Notes: generated by a model from the sequence alone, not told the origin. Counted from the first letter of the stretch, positions 38,109-50,000 are shown. The stretch: 64,000 nt of DNA from Leptoclinus maculatus (GCA_032191485.1 JAVDOI010000019.1:10075784-10139783), one strand, 5' to 3'. Made by a program: numbers and translations.

Positions 38109-38225
38109 TTTATTTAGTATAGTCCAAAATCAAAAAACACAAATTTGCCTAAAAGGGCTTTACAATCCGTACACATGTGACATCCTCTTTCCCAGGGCAC
38201 TCATTAGAGCTCTAAAAGTTTTATT
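38109..38225 (-). terminator. Possible polyadenylation signals, gene copy 2
   Basis: AATAAA occurs on the minus strand at 38,220-38,225 and 38,109-38,114, matching the two signals downstream of copy 1. Confidence 0.4.
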
Positions 38226-38242
38226 CCACATACTATGCAAAA

Positions 38243-38320
38243 CCAGGTCTGGTATCCAAGTGCAACTACCACATATGGTATCCAAGTGCAACAACCAGAT
38301 CTGGTACTAAGGTGCAACAA
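38243..38320 (-). repeat. 26-bp tandem repeat in 3' UTR (3 units)
   Basis: Units starting at 38,243, 38,269 and 38,295 read roughly 'ccagatctggtatccaagtg' plus 'caac'. Copy 1 has only two units, starting at 33,657 and 33,683. This is a useful length marker between the duplicates. Confidence 0.8.
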
Positions 38321-38573
38321 CAATTCAATAAAGAACACTTCCTGTGCAATGAAAGCATCACATGAATTCACATGAATCGATTAAATAGTGTATATCACTT
38401 TAAATGTAACTTTAGCTGAAATCAAAACAACAAAGTCCAAAAAATTAGGATGCTTAAAAGGAGAGACAAAATGTCTTTGGTAAATTACCCCATTAATTAT
38501 GATACAGCTGCAAGATAAAAAGATCCCAGTGAATTATGTTTGGAATCATGAAGCAGTGTCAAAATCTGTCAAA

Positions 38574-38950
38574 CTAAGCATTTAGGCCGTTAACCTTTGC
38601 CCTGGAGGAGGAAATGGCAAGGGATTTTAAGAATGTCTCCAGCGTAGAGAGGTAGTCTTCTGGGTGGCATCGCATGTGGGCTGCATGTTTCGATACCTTC
38701 CACCTCCTGGTCTCCACAGTCATGCCCCTCATCTTCCAGTGGTCAATCAACTTTTCCATGTGAGCCATGTCGCACATGGCGTCGTTTTCGCTGAAGAAGA
38801 AGAGGGCTGGTGCGGTAATTGGGCTGTCGTAGAACGCCTGGATGCTGTCGTCGTAGAAGTCTGCTGTGTGTTTTTTGAAGAGCCAGAAGTAAAGCATTGC
38901 GGCGTTTGTGACAAAGCTCTCTAACCGTGGAACCAGAGTCTTGCCAAGGC
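38574..38950 (-). CDS. Exon 3 of TMEM53-like copy 2
   Basis: 377 bp with the same acceptor and stop as copy 1. Confidence 0.85.
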
Positions 38951-40923
38951 CTGAATAACAACAAGAGAGAGTAAATAATCAAGAGTACAATCACATTATG
39001 TACACACACACACAACACATTACTGTATAGGGCTTGGTGTCAAACTTCAACTTTTTATGAGTGCCGACAGAAATGTGTCTCGATTTTGCCACACATATAT
39101 GTTACTATTGTTTGTTTTATTTATATTTGGGATATATTTTGGGCAATTTTGGCAAATTGGCACCATTAAAAGTATGCCGAATTATGTATTAGCAGTTTCT
39201 GTTTGCAATGTACCCATGGTTGAACAGACTTTTAATTGTTTTCTTCAAGCATTGCCTTGGGGTCTGGGAAACTGTGATAGGAATTTTTCACTATTTTGGG
39301 AAACTTTGTAAACTAAATTATACTTTAAAAAAATAAAAGATTAACCAACAATTAAAAAGAAAATCTTCATATACAGCCTGATATGAATATGAAATGTATA
39401 AACCGTTTGCATGCACTAGGTAGGTTAGAAACAAGCTGCCACAAATAGTTCCTGGACTCCTGACTGGAACTGTGGGTCAGCTGGCTAGTGTATTATTTAA
39501 AGACATGACACACATATCCAACAGAAAAGTAACCTGAGGGGAATCACACTAACACACCTATCGCCATGTGCTCCAGAGTGCCAGCCACCAAGCTGTCATA
39601 GATGTGCCCGATCACCCTCCGGGGCAGGCCTGCATGTTGTTTCCGTCCTTGAGCAATGTTCATGAGTGTCTGCGTGAAAGTGAAGCCACCGATGGAGGAG
39701 GCATGGACCAGCACCGCCCTCTGTGAGAACTGAGGCTGCTCCAGGACCTTCAACACCTCCATCCCGTAGTCGAGCCCCCATCGAGGCCACAGGAAGTGCA
39801 TTACTTTGCTCTGGACCAGGAGGACATCCATGCCACGGTCCAGGTAGAGGTCCCTGTATTTGCCCACCCCCGCTGGCTGGGCACCGAGCCAGGAGAAGAA
39901 GAGAAGAAGAGGACGCAAAGTGGATGAGGAGTCTGATTGGTTTTGGGAGGATGCGGGTGTGCGTGAAGGTGAATCTGAGAGCAACGGAGAGGAGGAAGGA
40001 TCTGCAGAGGAGTCGCTGACGGGCAGAGCTGAGGGAGACGGGGAGGAGTTGGGGCAAAGTGCAGTGGACGTCTGAGAGTCTTTGGCAGCAAATATTGTTT
40101 GTTCCTCTGTCACCAAGAACGGAGTGTAATAATAAGTTATTCCCTCGCTGATCCTATTGGTTATGAACTTTGCTTTGTTGACTTGTTCAGACGTGGTTGC
40201 ATCACTCCTGCAGAGACTGGAAAGATTAACAAACCTCAGCCAGATTTCATCAATCCCATTCTGACAGAGAAATATATGTTCCCCCTGAGACCCGGAAGAA
40301 TTAAAGGCTGGGTGGTGCAGTTATTTTTACATATATATAAAAAAACATGTCAGTTCTTTTTTAAACATTTCAATACCATTGCCAATATTACTTTTCCATT
40401 TACATTTCTACACTTTATATTTTTTATCTTATGTTGTAATTAAAATGTTCTATTCTTGATGAATTGTTTCACTATATTTATCTTAATCGAAGATAGAATA
40501 GCAATACTATTCTATTTTTGCACTGGTGTCAGTATTACTTATACACTTAATACTTGTGTTTACATTTTTACTCTATAGTTTTTTTTCTTATTCTTCTGTT
40601 GTAATCTTTGGCACAAGAACTTCTTTCGGAATTAATGAAGTTCGATCTTCTTGTTGTCTTTTAGGCTATTATTCATCATCATCTATTTATAGACTATTAG
40701 GCTCACTTTATATTTATTTTGTACTTTACCAATTAACATGTCCTCGACATACAAACAATTAAATGGATTTAGATTGCCATGTCACCCACGATCTGTGTGA
40801 TACGCGTTTTAACTTAAATTAAGGGAGGATACAAGTTCCGCATAACAGGACTCACACACACAAGCAGCAACATCACAGCAAAATAGTATTATGTTACCCG
40901 GTGAAGAGCGTCAGATTCCCCAT
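38574..40923 (-). CDS. TMEM53-like (DUF829) alpha/beta-hydrolase-fold protein, copy 2, three exons
   Basis: Joining 40923-40898, 40207-39558 and 38950-38574 again gives 1,053 nt and 350 residues with the same splice phases. The copy is therefore intact, not a pseudogene. Against copy 1, I count eight replacements: Ala5Thr, one Val/Leu in the first core strand, one Glu/Gln before 'RAVLVHASS', Val/Ala in 'DSLVAGT', Lys/Thr in 'SFVTNAA', Val/Phe in 'ADFYDD', Ser/Thr in 'VETRRW' and Leu/Met in 'HAAHMRC'. None touches the putative Ser/Asp/His positions. The domain layout is as for copy 1. Both copies keep their own start exon and 3' end, so each may be expressed independently. Confidence 0.85.
39558..40207 (-). 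CDS. Exon 2 of TMEM53-like copy 2
   Basis: 650 bp with the same acceptor 'ctctgcag' and donor as copy 1. It carries the core hydrolase-like segment. Confidence 0.85.
40898..40923 (-). CDS. Exon 1 of TMEM53-like copy 2
   Basis: Encodes MGNLTLFT plus two bases of Gly, with donor GTAACA. Confidence 0.75.
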
Positions 40924-41604
40924 TCTGTGAAGCCGGATTGTGCGGAGCCTGACCTGTCCTGGTTGCCTGACAGAAATAAATGAATAAAAAAAAGACTTGG
41001 GAAGGTCTGTCAAATCATCCGCATCAGTGGTGCCGGTATGTTGTGTCGCAATCTGATCCCCCGTCGAGCGGCGTTTTCCTCCTAGTTCAAGTGATAGCGC
41101 CCCCCTCGGCGGTTGAGGTTGGTTCTTCTTCTTCTGTGGTTTTTAACGGCAGCTTGCATCCTTTTTGTTGCATTACTGCCATCTTCCGGTTTCAGTCATT
41201 TCTATGTTCCCAACTACTAAATGTTCCCCATCAGTCCCGTTTCTCTCAAATAGTTTGTAAAGCACCTTCTTCCCAGATTACTAGATCCCCACTCTATTAT
41301 ATTATTCAACTCTCTTCCTCTCATCCCTAGTCTTTGCATTTCTCTCATCATGACCCTTCTTTCTGAGCTGTGTCTACTACAGGAGGTGATGACATGTTGT
41401 AGACTGTGAACGCACACCAGTGTTGGAGAGGTGAAAACACAATGTGTACAGGGGGGAATAGTCGCACACTCGTAGCCACGATGCAAAAACGATTTAATAA
41501 ATAGAAATTTAAATAGGACACAGGTTTGTTTAATCCTGATATATACACATTGTGGAAGAAGCATATAACTGCCTCACTCTTCAGGTATTTAAAAATCACC
41601 TTTA

Positions 41605-42595
41605 AAGGAATGCTTTGATCAAGAAAAGCGAATGTTGTATAGTCACAAGAAATAGTACATATGAACATATAAGAAATGATTTAAGAGGCTCTGGATCATT
41701 TACACCAACATATCTATCTATAACATGTTAGAAAATGGTGAAAGAAATGTAAAAATTTAGTTTTGTCTTACAAAGCTAGGGGATAAAAGGAAGGAACTAT
41801 TTCTTAAAAACATAATCTGTGCAGTTCTTGTGATAAATTCAACATTTCTTGTCATTTAATTCAAGGAAGAGGCTTTAAATTCTCAAGGAATACAAACCGG
41901 AAGTAGCGTTGTTGTTGCTGGCGAAACAAAAGTAGCTTGATGCTAACTGCAAACATACTACACTCAGGCACACAACGTTCAACAGACACGCTTACTTGTA
42001 GGTTGAAAACGACCGTTTAAAATGAATGGGGACGTGTTCAACCAATCAGATCTTTAGTTTGACATGTTGGGCATATTCTTGAGTGTTAGCAGCCGCTACC
42101 CCCAGACTCCACCGTCAACGTTACACGTCCAGGTGCTGCTTTGCCGCGAAGTCCAGGGTGTGCTGTGATTGGTCAGTGGGCGAGCACGTGACTAAAGTGA
42201 AACTTGCCAGCAGAGCTTAGTTGGAGTAGTACGAGTTCAAATTGAAAGATATGGAAGAAGTTATAACATTTGTAGGGTTTTGCTTGGTGTAGTTTATTTA
42301 TTTTTTGACCTAGCTTTGTTTTTGAACACTCAACGACTCAAGACTATCGTGAAACGAAACTTAACAGCAGAGGCTTGTAGCTCAGCCAATCAAATATGGC
42401 CAGCCTGACAAGTTCCTGACTCTTCCACACACCATGACACAGGGGGCTGAGACGAGGAAAGACATTGCAGAGCAGTACGTTTAACGTTTGGGTTGTGAAA
42501 AATAAAATCATGAGATGGTCTACTATAGAGACGGATCAGCCGCGGCTTGTTGTTAAGGGAAAGAAATATTCCTATTATAAAAACAATAGCCGGCC
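41605..42595. other. Non-coding spacer between duplication and minisatellite
   Basis: No supported exon. 41,880-42,240 is somewhat richer in CpG and contains 'gattggtcagtgggc', an inverted CCAAT-type sequence. It could be promoter DNA, but no gene start is apparent next to it. Confidence 0.4.
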
Positions 42596-42610
42596 GGGTT
42601 AGGGTTAGGG
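42596..42610 (+). repeat. Short telomere-like tract
   Basis: 'gggttagggttaggg', two and a half TTAGGG units, directly abuts the minisatellite. This is direct sequence. Whether it records a telomere-related event is unknown. Confidence 0.85.
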
Positions 42611-42886
42611 CCGGCGAAAAAGCCGGCCGGCGAAAAAGCCGGCCGGCGAAAAAGCCGGCCGGCGAAAAAGCCGGCCGGCGAAAAAGCCGGCCGGCGAAAA
42701 AGCCGGCCGGCGAAAAAGCCGGCCGGCGAAAAAGCCGGCCGGCGAAAAAGCCGGCCGGCGAAAAAGCCGGCCGGCGAAAAAGCCGGCCGGCGAAAAAGCC
42801 GGCCGGCGAAAAAGCCGGCCGGCGAAAAAGCCGGCCGGCGAAAAAGCCGGCCGGCGAAAAAGCCGGCCGGCGAAAAAGCCGGCCGG
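42611..42886. repeat. 16-bp palindromic minisatellite, 17 copies
   Basis: Seventeen perfect copies of 'ccggcgaaaaagccgg' plus a 4-base partial. In another phase, the array alternates the self-complementary decamer GCCGGCCGGC with GAAAAA. Each unit can thus pair with itself or with any neighbour, and carries an A5 tract. The unit contains no stop codon in any of six frames and its length is not a multiple of three, so long open frames run through it on both strands (for example 42,390-43,181 minus). These are by-products of the array, not genes. Confidence 0.95.
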
Positions 42887-43480
42887 AAACGGAAACGAAC
42901 CTTACAGAGCCTTCTGATTGGCGGATTTTCGCATGTGACACAGTGTTAGATGCGGAAATGACCAGGGATTGTAATGATATGTTCTTTGAGTTGATTAAAA
43001 GAATTTTAAGCCAATAAAAATCGAAAACCATGACACCCCCCCAAGTCAAAACCATTGACTTATTTGAATATGATGCTTTATTATGAACTTTATTATTTAC
43101 ATTTTGAGGGTTAGGAAAGCCTACAACAGTACGTGTATAAGCACGGGTTCTTAAAATGACCTCCACCACAGAGAGCTGCAACTGTGAAAAGCTGGTTTAC
43201 GGTTAAATGGCAATTCATCTCTAAAAAAATATAAATATATAGTAGTCTATATCTTGCTCATAAAATGTCTGAATGCAGGACTTGTAATAGGCTATTTTTA
43301 CACTGTGGTACTGCTGCTTATAGCTAACTATCTGACCACTTCTTCCACCACTATGAACTACACTACCCAGCAGCTTATAGTGTTAAAGCAGTTAGCTCCC
43401 ACTCAACAAGCTAGCTACAACATCAAATACAGCTTTAAACGATGTACATATGTAATAATGATTAGATGATATCATCTTGA
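42887..43480. other. Non-coding spacer
   Basis: No supported gene, only ordinary AT-rich sequence. Confidence 0.5.
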
Positions 43481-43783
43481 TGGCTTAACATTCACGTGGT
43501 CTATCTGGCTGTATAATGTATACTTTTATTTTTGATAAGAATTCCTCTTCCACCGCTGAACGATCCTTGCTCGCCAATACTTCATTTCCCATGATGCTCC
43601 ACTGTGAAGCGTTAGCAACAGCACAGGAAGTGGCGCGCAACTGTTGAAAAACGGTCCCACAACAAACTGAAGAGGAGATGTTGATGCTGTTCAACTTTGT
43701 CAACTTTTGAGCTGTTGCGGCAAAGTTATAGACAACCCGAAGTTATTTTCTTGTGCAACTAACAGTGGTTTGTAACGTGTAAC
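43481..43783 (+). promoter_or_regulatory. Probable promoter and 5' UTR exon of the SPICE1-like locus
   Basis: The stretch ends in a consensus donor (aac|gtaagtg) at 43,783. The next coding exon begins directly after 'tctgtgaacag' at 43,867. Sequence at about 43,560-43,650 is relatively CpG-rich for the region. The transcription start is not determined. Confidence 0.4.
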
Positions 43784-43867
43784 GTAAGTGCTAGTTCAAC
43801 ATTTGGCTAGCTTAGCATTAAATCACATTTTAGCTCGGTTAACGTTAAGCAATGTGTCTGTGAACAG

Positions 43868-43966
43868 ATGTCGTTCATGAGAGGTGGGCGTCCACAACAA
43901 CACACCAAAGGTAAAAGGCTTGTTCGACCCAAGAAAGCAGCAGCAGCTCCCAAAAAAGATTGGGTG
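43868..43966 (+). CDS. SPICE1-like coding exon 1
   Basis: 99 bp, 33 codons, preceded by acceptor 'tctgtgaacag' and followed by donor 'gtgagt'. Basic N-terminal segment. See the locus entry for interpretation. Confidence 0.55.
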
Positions 43967-44202
43967 GTGAGTACTGACATCTGTCAAGCGCTAAAATACA
44001 TTATAAAGGCATTAATAGTGTTTTTTTAATGAAGTAGCCTGGAGTTATGCTGCACAATTCCACCTATTCCACTTATTTTTGCTGTGAACATTTTCCTTCA
44101 TGAAGTAATCTTCTCTTATTCCCTATCTTTAAATGCATAAAACATAATTTCTAAGTTTTGAAAGTAAATGAAGTAATGTCACCCCTCTCCTGGTGGTTTC
44201 AG

Positions 44203-44250
44203 AGCACTGTCAATGACCTGTCTGTGCACAAGCTGTCGCCTGCAGAGCTG
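44203..44250 (+). CDS. SPICE1-like coding exon 2
   Basis: 48 bp, 16 codons, acceptor 'ctggtggtttcag', donor 'gtaagg'. Reading through the donor adds VRRFDCV and a stop. VRR is also what SPICE1 has next, so the donor overlaps conserved codons. Confidence 0.5.
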
Positions 44251-44630
44251 GTAAGGCGTTTGACTGTGTGACCGTGTACAGCTGAGAAGCAACTCATACT
44301 GTCATACTATGTCTTATAACAGCACGTGGACATCATTTTAGTGAGCTGATGGTACTGAAACATAAAACACTAACACATGCGTTCCCTGCTTGTACACATA
44401 CAAGCGGAAGCTTCACATTTAAGATATTTAGTTTTCCAAGAAGATGAGATGTTTATTACTAAACTAGTATTTCTCTTTATCCTGAGATTTTAAGGATTTT
44501 TAGGTTGTATACAGAGTGTTTATGTATTTCTGCAGGGCACCCCAGTGTGACGATGGCTCCAAACTGTGACTCCAAAGACCAGATCCTCCAACTCAGCTGT
44601 CACTGCTCAGCCAGTCTCTGATGGACCCAC

Positions 44631-44754
<124 letters not shown>

Positions 44755-44806
44755 CAAGATAAAGCCATACATGTGTGGTTTGTTACTTCATATTTCCATC
44801 CATATA

Positions 44807-44844
<38 letters not shown>

Positions 44845-44846
<2 letters not shown>

Positions 44847-45502
44847 CAGACATATAACATGTACACATGTTCTGTGTAGCCACGTTCTTTACGTTTGTCT
44901 TTAATACAGTCAGAATGATCTTTACAGACAATGTTTTAGGGGAAGAGGATGACAACTATCAGCTCTTAGTTGGGGTGGGGGGGGACACGTATCGACAGGG
45001 ATACATTATTCAGCACAACACCGCCTACGCAGCAACTTCTTCTTCGTGTTCTTCTTTCTGATGCATCTGTTTTGTATTGGCGGTTGGCAAACAACGAAAT
45101 GTTACATTACCGCCGCCATCTGGTATATTATGGATCAGAACAGTTAATTTAAACCGCTTACGCTTTTAATAATAATAATAACAAATATAAATAAATATAA
45201 TAAAATTAATAAATCAACAAAATATATTTTTTTGGCACTTTTCATTCCATCTGTGCTGAATTACACTAATATGTATTATGACCTACTGATCAAATAACTG
45301 CAAGACATTTCAGTGTCACAAGATGGAGCCAGACTAACACAGAAAGAAGAGAACGTAACTACTGCAGGATGTGCATGCATGTGTAAAATAAACGTATTGA
45401 TTCATTTGTCATTTGTCATTTGTAATTTGACAACCTCAATGTACACTAATACACCAAATCTAGTGGTTCAATCCTATTTCAATCCTGGAAACTGTGATTG
45501 GT
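44845..45502. other. Non-coding stretch with a dispersed repeat fragment
   Basis: About 45,035-45,130 ('ttcttcttcgtg', 'ggcggttggcaaacaac', 'ttaccgccgccatctgg') matches a common teleost repeat that also appears, diverged, at 37,295-37,380 and 41,115-41,200. No gene. Confidence 0.55.
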
Positions 45503-45697
45503 CCACTGGTGGAAGAAGTATTCAGATTACGCAAGTAAAAGTACATACACCACAATTTAAAAAGAAAAGTCTTGCATTCAGAGTAAAAAGTACTGTATTT
45601 TTCTCTGAAATGTAGTGAAGTAGAAGTATGAATTAAAATACTCAGGTACCTCAGAATTGTACCTAAATACAGTGCTTGAGTAAATGTATTCAGTTAG
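45503..45697 (+). repeat. Dispersed teleost repeat, family D
   Basis: Starts 'actggtggaagaagtattca', continues with repeated AGTAAAAGTAC-type text and 'tctgaaatgtagtgaagtag', and ends 'gcttgagtaaatgtattcag'. I recognise it as one of the commonest short repeats of spiny-rayed fish. A reversed partial copy is at 32,590-32,815. Confidence 0.75.
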
Positions 45698-46939
45698 ACC
45701 AAATAGCTTTCTATTAATTAATTAATTTTATATTGTTCTGACTTAGTTTTAACTTTAATTCGCCTAATTGTAAAGCACATAACTGCATATAAGTGATATA
45801 TAAATAAAGTAAATTACATAATTATAATTGCCTTATCTTCCTCCATTTCAGTTATTCAGTTCAAACTTGCCATTTGATCCTGTGAGATGCTGACCGCAAA
45901 ATCTGATGTTCACAGTTTGTTTTAGATCATTTCAACCAGGAAGTTCCACTTTAGCTGCTGGAAACATCCTGATGTGTCACGTTGTCTACATTTAGACGGC
46001 TCAGTGGGAACATGAAACGCCTTCCACCAAAAAGGCACGGAAGCAGGGCATCAACCTGCTTCAAGAGGTTTTTTTTGTATTTTCTCCCTGATGTTTCCTT
46101 TCACCCCTCTAACCTCAAGTGTTCCCCTTTGAATTCAACTGCAGTAGCTTTTATTAATATATAAATAAACATCTCATTGTGCACTGTCTAACAGCATTAC
46201 ACATGTATCATCTTGTTCTATTCATTGCATCTATAGACCTCTGTATACAGTGTTTACTGTAGATATTCAAACCCACTTGGTTTTATGGCTGCATCATTCC
46301 ATCAACTGTAATTAGTTTAATTTTTAAAGGGTTCGAACTAAGCTCAGCTGCACGGCAAACGTATGCTATTTGCATTAAGCCTACATGTATGTTACCTTTC
46401 TTTTCATTGTGGCTTTAAAACCACAAAAAACGACTTTCCTGGCATCGCCGTCAGTTCGTCTCAGCGCTTCTTGCTGTGGATGTGAGGCGCGGTTGTCATG
46501 ACGGTGTTGTGTGTCGGTGACTGTAAAATGGCTGTCGCAGGTCTTTCCATTCTTTCACATACAGGCAGCAGAGGCAGTTTTAGGTCATCGCATTCACTCA
46601 CTTTCTTTTTCTCTCTCTCTCTCTCTTTCCCTGGATCTACTTTCCACAGTCACGTGCACCTTCCCCCACCGACACACACATTACCTTATATTTCCAGTAG
46701 GCTACTTCTTTTGACCTTCAGTTTGATTCTTTGTATTGAAATTCATTTTTGGGTTCATTCATATTTACATGAACAGAAATTTCCCATTTTTGTCGGGATC
46801 TTTGGTATCCTTGTAATGTGTATCACATGTAAATATAATATCCTTGTTTCAGAAAGCTGTAAAACAGGATACTGTTGCATGGAAACACCTTATCCAGGTT
46901 TCCATGGCCTCCTCAACCACAAAATAATGTCAAAAATAA
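45698..46939. other. Non-coding stretch
   Basis: No supported gene. 46,430-46,560 is slightly CpG-enriched with an open frame from 46,498 (MTVLCVGDCKMAVAG...). It runs into CT-repeat-coded Ser/Leu and is probably spurious. Confidence 0.45.
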
Positions 46940-47055
46940 ACAATGCCGACCTATTGCTAACTGCTCCACTCACCTTCTAGTCACTAACTTTGTCTAAACC
47001 GCGAGCTAAAAGATGCTAAAACACTCCATAGAGCTGAGGGGAACTGCAAAGTCAC
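46940..47055 (+). repeat. Dispersed teleost repeat, family F (fragment)
   Basis: 'gctaaaacactccatagagc' followed by 'tgaggggaactgc' matches, in reverse complement, 'ctatggagcgttttagtg' in the longer member at 55,785-56,110. Confidence 0.6.
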
Positions 47056-50000
47056 GTGACCCACTTTACATTACACATTTGATCAATTGTTGATGGAGAA
47101 ATATGCATTAGTCCGGCTTTATTTTCAAATGTTTGGCTAACAGTTCGATTTTGTGTGCAAACGTGTGCGTGTGTGCGACAGATAAAGCCTGAGATTGTCT
47201 TTGCCTGGCTCAGCGTGATCACTTTCAGGCTCAGTCAGGCAGAAAAATGTTTTAAGTCCCACAAAAACAACACTCACCCCCTAGGCCTAGGCCATGCGCC
47301 TGTGTTACCCTCTCTATACATTCCCCTCATCAAAACTCTCTCTCCCAGGAAAAGAAAGCCTCCATCTTCTGACCCCCCCCCCCCTGTAAAGCTCCAAGGC
47401 CCCCTCACCCATCTTCCCCTCTCTTGCACCTCAGACCACCCCTGTGTTGCTGCCACGCAAATCCCCAGCCTTTCCCTTTTGCATTGTTTCACCGTGGCCC
47501 CTATTGTCCAAGCAAAGAGAGAAAGTTGGGAGGGAGGGGAGGCAGACAAGAAACCGAGGGGAGGAGGGGAGAATGTGCCCTCTCTGTTCTGTGGGCAGGA
47601 GGGGTCCACCCACATCAGCATGTGGAAAATCCTTCGCAGCTTCCTGCTCCGGTCTTTCCTTTTCACTCCACTCGCTTATCTCTGTCAGATTTCCTCCTGG
47701 CATCATGTGCCTTCCTCACTCGCCATGCATAGGATGAAATTACACCAAGCATGTCTGTGTTAAAACAAACACACACACACACACAATATGTTCTTTTTTA
47801 CTTGAGCTTGTAGGAGCAGGTTGCAACCACCCAAATTAAAGCAAAACCGGTATTGGTTCTACTACAGTGTTAGGAGGCATAATTTAACATTAACCAGCTA
47901 CTGGAAACATACAGAAATTTGCAGTATTATGATTACTCATGCTTGGAAGGCGAAGCAAATCTTATGAACCAAGAGCAAAGCCGCCTGGAGTTGTGCTTTT
48001 TATACAGCAACATTTTCCATGTGCTCTGCATCAACGGCGTTAACATCTGATGTTCCCGGTAAAGGGCTCATCTCCAACATGTTCAGCTTTAGTCTAAACA
48101 GTGGAATCATCCTGCAAATGAGAACTCTAAACTGAAGCTAATTATGAGTCCATCTGACTTTTGGTTACAACCCCTGAATTGCTAGGTACTGTACATTGTG
48201 AATGTACTTGACTCTGCGTTCATGTAGAGCCACGTGCCCACTCTCCTTTTAGCTCTACTTTGGTCTCCACCTTCTCCTTTAGCTCTCTAGTTGCTAATTT
48301 TGCCTGCCGTTTGATGCTGAGCAGCTAATGTACAGTGGGATAGAGCTTTTTTTTTTAAACTAATAACACTTGGTTACTTAATCCATTGTTGATATAAAAG
48401 TATTGATTGCAGCAGCTGTAAACATTCTAGATATACATTTCCCCCTAAAACAAGGAAGCAGCTTTAAGGCTGACACAGCACGTAGCATGTTCGGCAACCA
48501 TTTCTTTACCTCTCTGCCATGTATTGTATCAATCTCCCCCTTCCATCTTTCCCCCTCCTCCATGTGAGGACTGTGATTTGCATTCATAACATGCTTAGAG
48601 GCTGTTGACACCTGTCGTCTGAAGGAGGCGCTTTTTTTTTTCATCCCATCAATATTCCTCATTGGTATGGAAACCACGTTAAATCCCCAGCAGGTGCACG
48701 TAGCTGATGTATTAAACATACAATCATTGATTACTGATGGCAAGCCCACGTCTCACTGGACCCACATGCACCAAAGCCCCCATTTGAAAACTCTAGCTGT
48801 CATTTTGTGTTTTCAACAGTCTGCTATATTGTTAGGTGTTTGCACCATGGGCACGGAGAATACTAGCTTCTGATTGGTTGGCAGGCCTCAGGACTGCCAC
48901 CACCAGCTGACGAACTGCTTCAGGCCTAAATGCATCTTTAAATCGACTTCTCATAGTCCCCTGTTCATGCTTCATAAAAGGCAGTTACTTTAGAATCGTG
49001 AGAAGGGACAGCAAAGTGATGATGGCACATTATTTATCCCAGAGGCCAGTCCCTGTATCTCTCAAGGAAATACAGATGATTTGTCCACCAAGGTCATCTC
49101 TGATCCTCATCTAACAGCCCTAATCATCCGGATCAAATCTGCAGGGAAAGCTGTCTGCGAACAACATTCACAAAAAACACACCAGAACTTACCCACACAC
49201 ACTCTTCGTCAAGCTTGAAGTACACATGCCAAAAGGAGTGAGACTTGAAACACGCACATGGACGCTGTGTTGCTCGTTAAAACGAGTTGTGTATTGGATT
49301 TCTCTCCCAGTCAGGTTGTATTCATAGATTTTTTTAAAGGTTGTATTTACACCGTGACTGCTGCCGTGTTCATATAAAGGCCTCGTTTTAATAACACGCC
49401 TCTGTCTGTTTTTACTTCAGTGAATTATCATTATGCAAAACGTGAAACATCATTAACAAATACTCATAAATGTTAACATCTGGTGGCAGAAAGGCTTGAG
49501 GCTGCACTCAGCATACAGACACACAGAAATCACAAGTTTTCTATAATGAAAGCAAATGCTTAAAAGCTTTTTGAGCTAAAGTTTTTGGGAGATTTCAGGT
49601 CTTGACCATGCTGTAACTATAAAAAGACAGCGAAAGGACCCTGGGCAGAGCCAATAAACTATTGATAGAGTCCATTGTTGTTTTTTCAATACAAAGAAAC
49701 TTTCGTTGACCTCCACAATCTACCATTGTCCGGCACTTTCCGTGGGCTGGAGCCAGCGGACTGTACAGGGAAGAGGACATCAGTGTGAAGACACACACAC
49801 TGAATTCTTAGTATTCTCTGGAGGACGGAGATCTGCTTCACAGTGTCCTGAAGACGCTAGCCAGACCTGAGAAAGCACGAAAATTCCCTTTAACACACTG
49901 AAGTCCACTGCCATTAGTCCCACTGATAACACAGGGATATGTGTAAAAGTGCACGATGCGGTCCACAGGGGTTATCTTAAATTAGAAGAGGAAGTGTTAC

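Larger units (their letters stand above)
37857..41604. repeat. Tandem duplication, unit 2 (3.75 kb)
   Basis: A direct repeat of 33,272-37,856 that also contains a complete TMEM53-like gene. It is about 0.84 kb shorter because of losses of 613 bp (intron 2), 209 bp (intron 1) and roughly 80 bp in the 5' flank. It has a small local inversion at 40,493-40,506 and one extra 26-bp tandem unit in the 3' untranslated region. Confidence 0.9.

Noticed and set aside
42611..42886. CRISPR-like array
   Set aside because: Units are contiguous with no spacers, and the genome is eukaryotic. It is a minisatellite.
42547..43017. 156-codon Lys/Arg/Ala/Pro repeat frame (plus strand)
   Set aside because: It is the stop-free 16-bp minisatellite read in one of six open frames. 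No start context, splice sites or homology supports it.
46498..46980. 160-codon frame from a mildly CpG-rich start
   Set aside because: It runs through a CT repeat and a dispersed-repeat fragment, with no recognisable domain.
47155..47763. 202-codon plus-strand frame
   Set aside because: The underlying DNA is pyrimidine-rich and several frames on both strands are open together, which is typical of low-complexity sequence rather than coding sequence.
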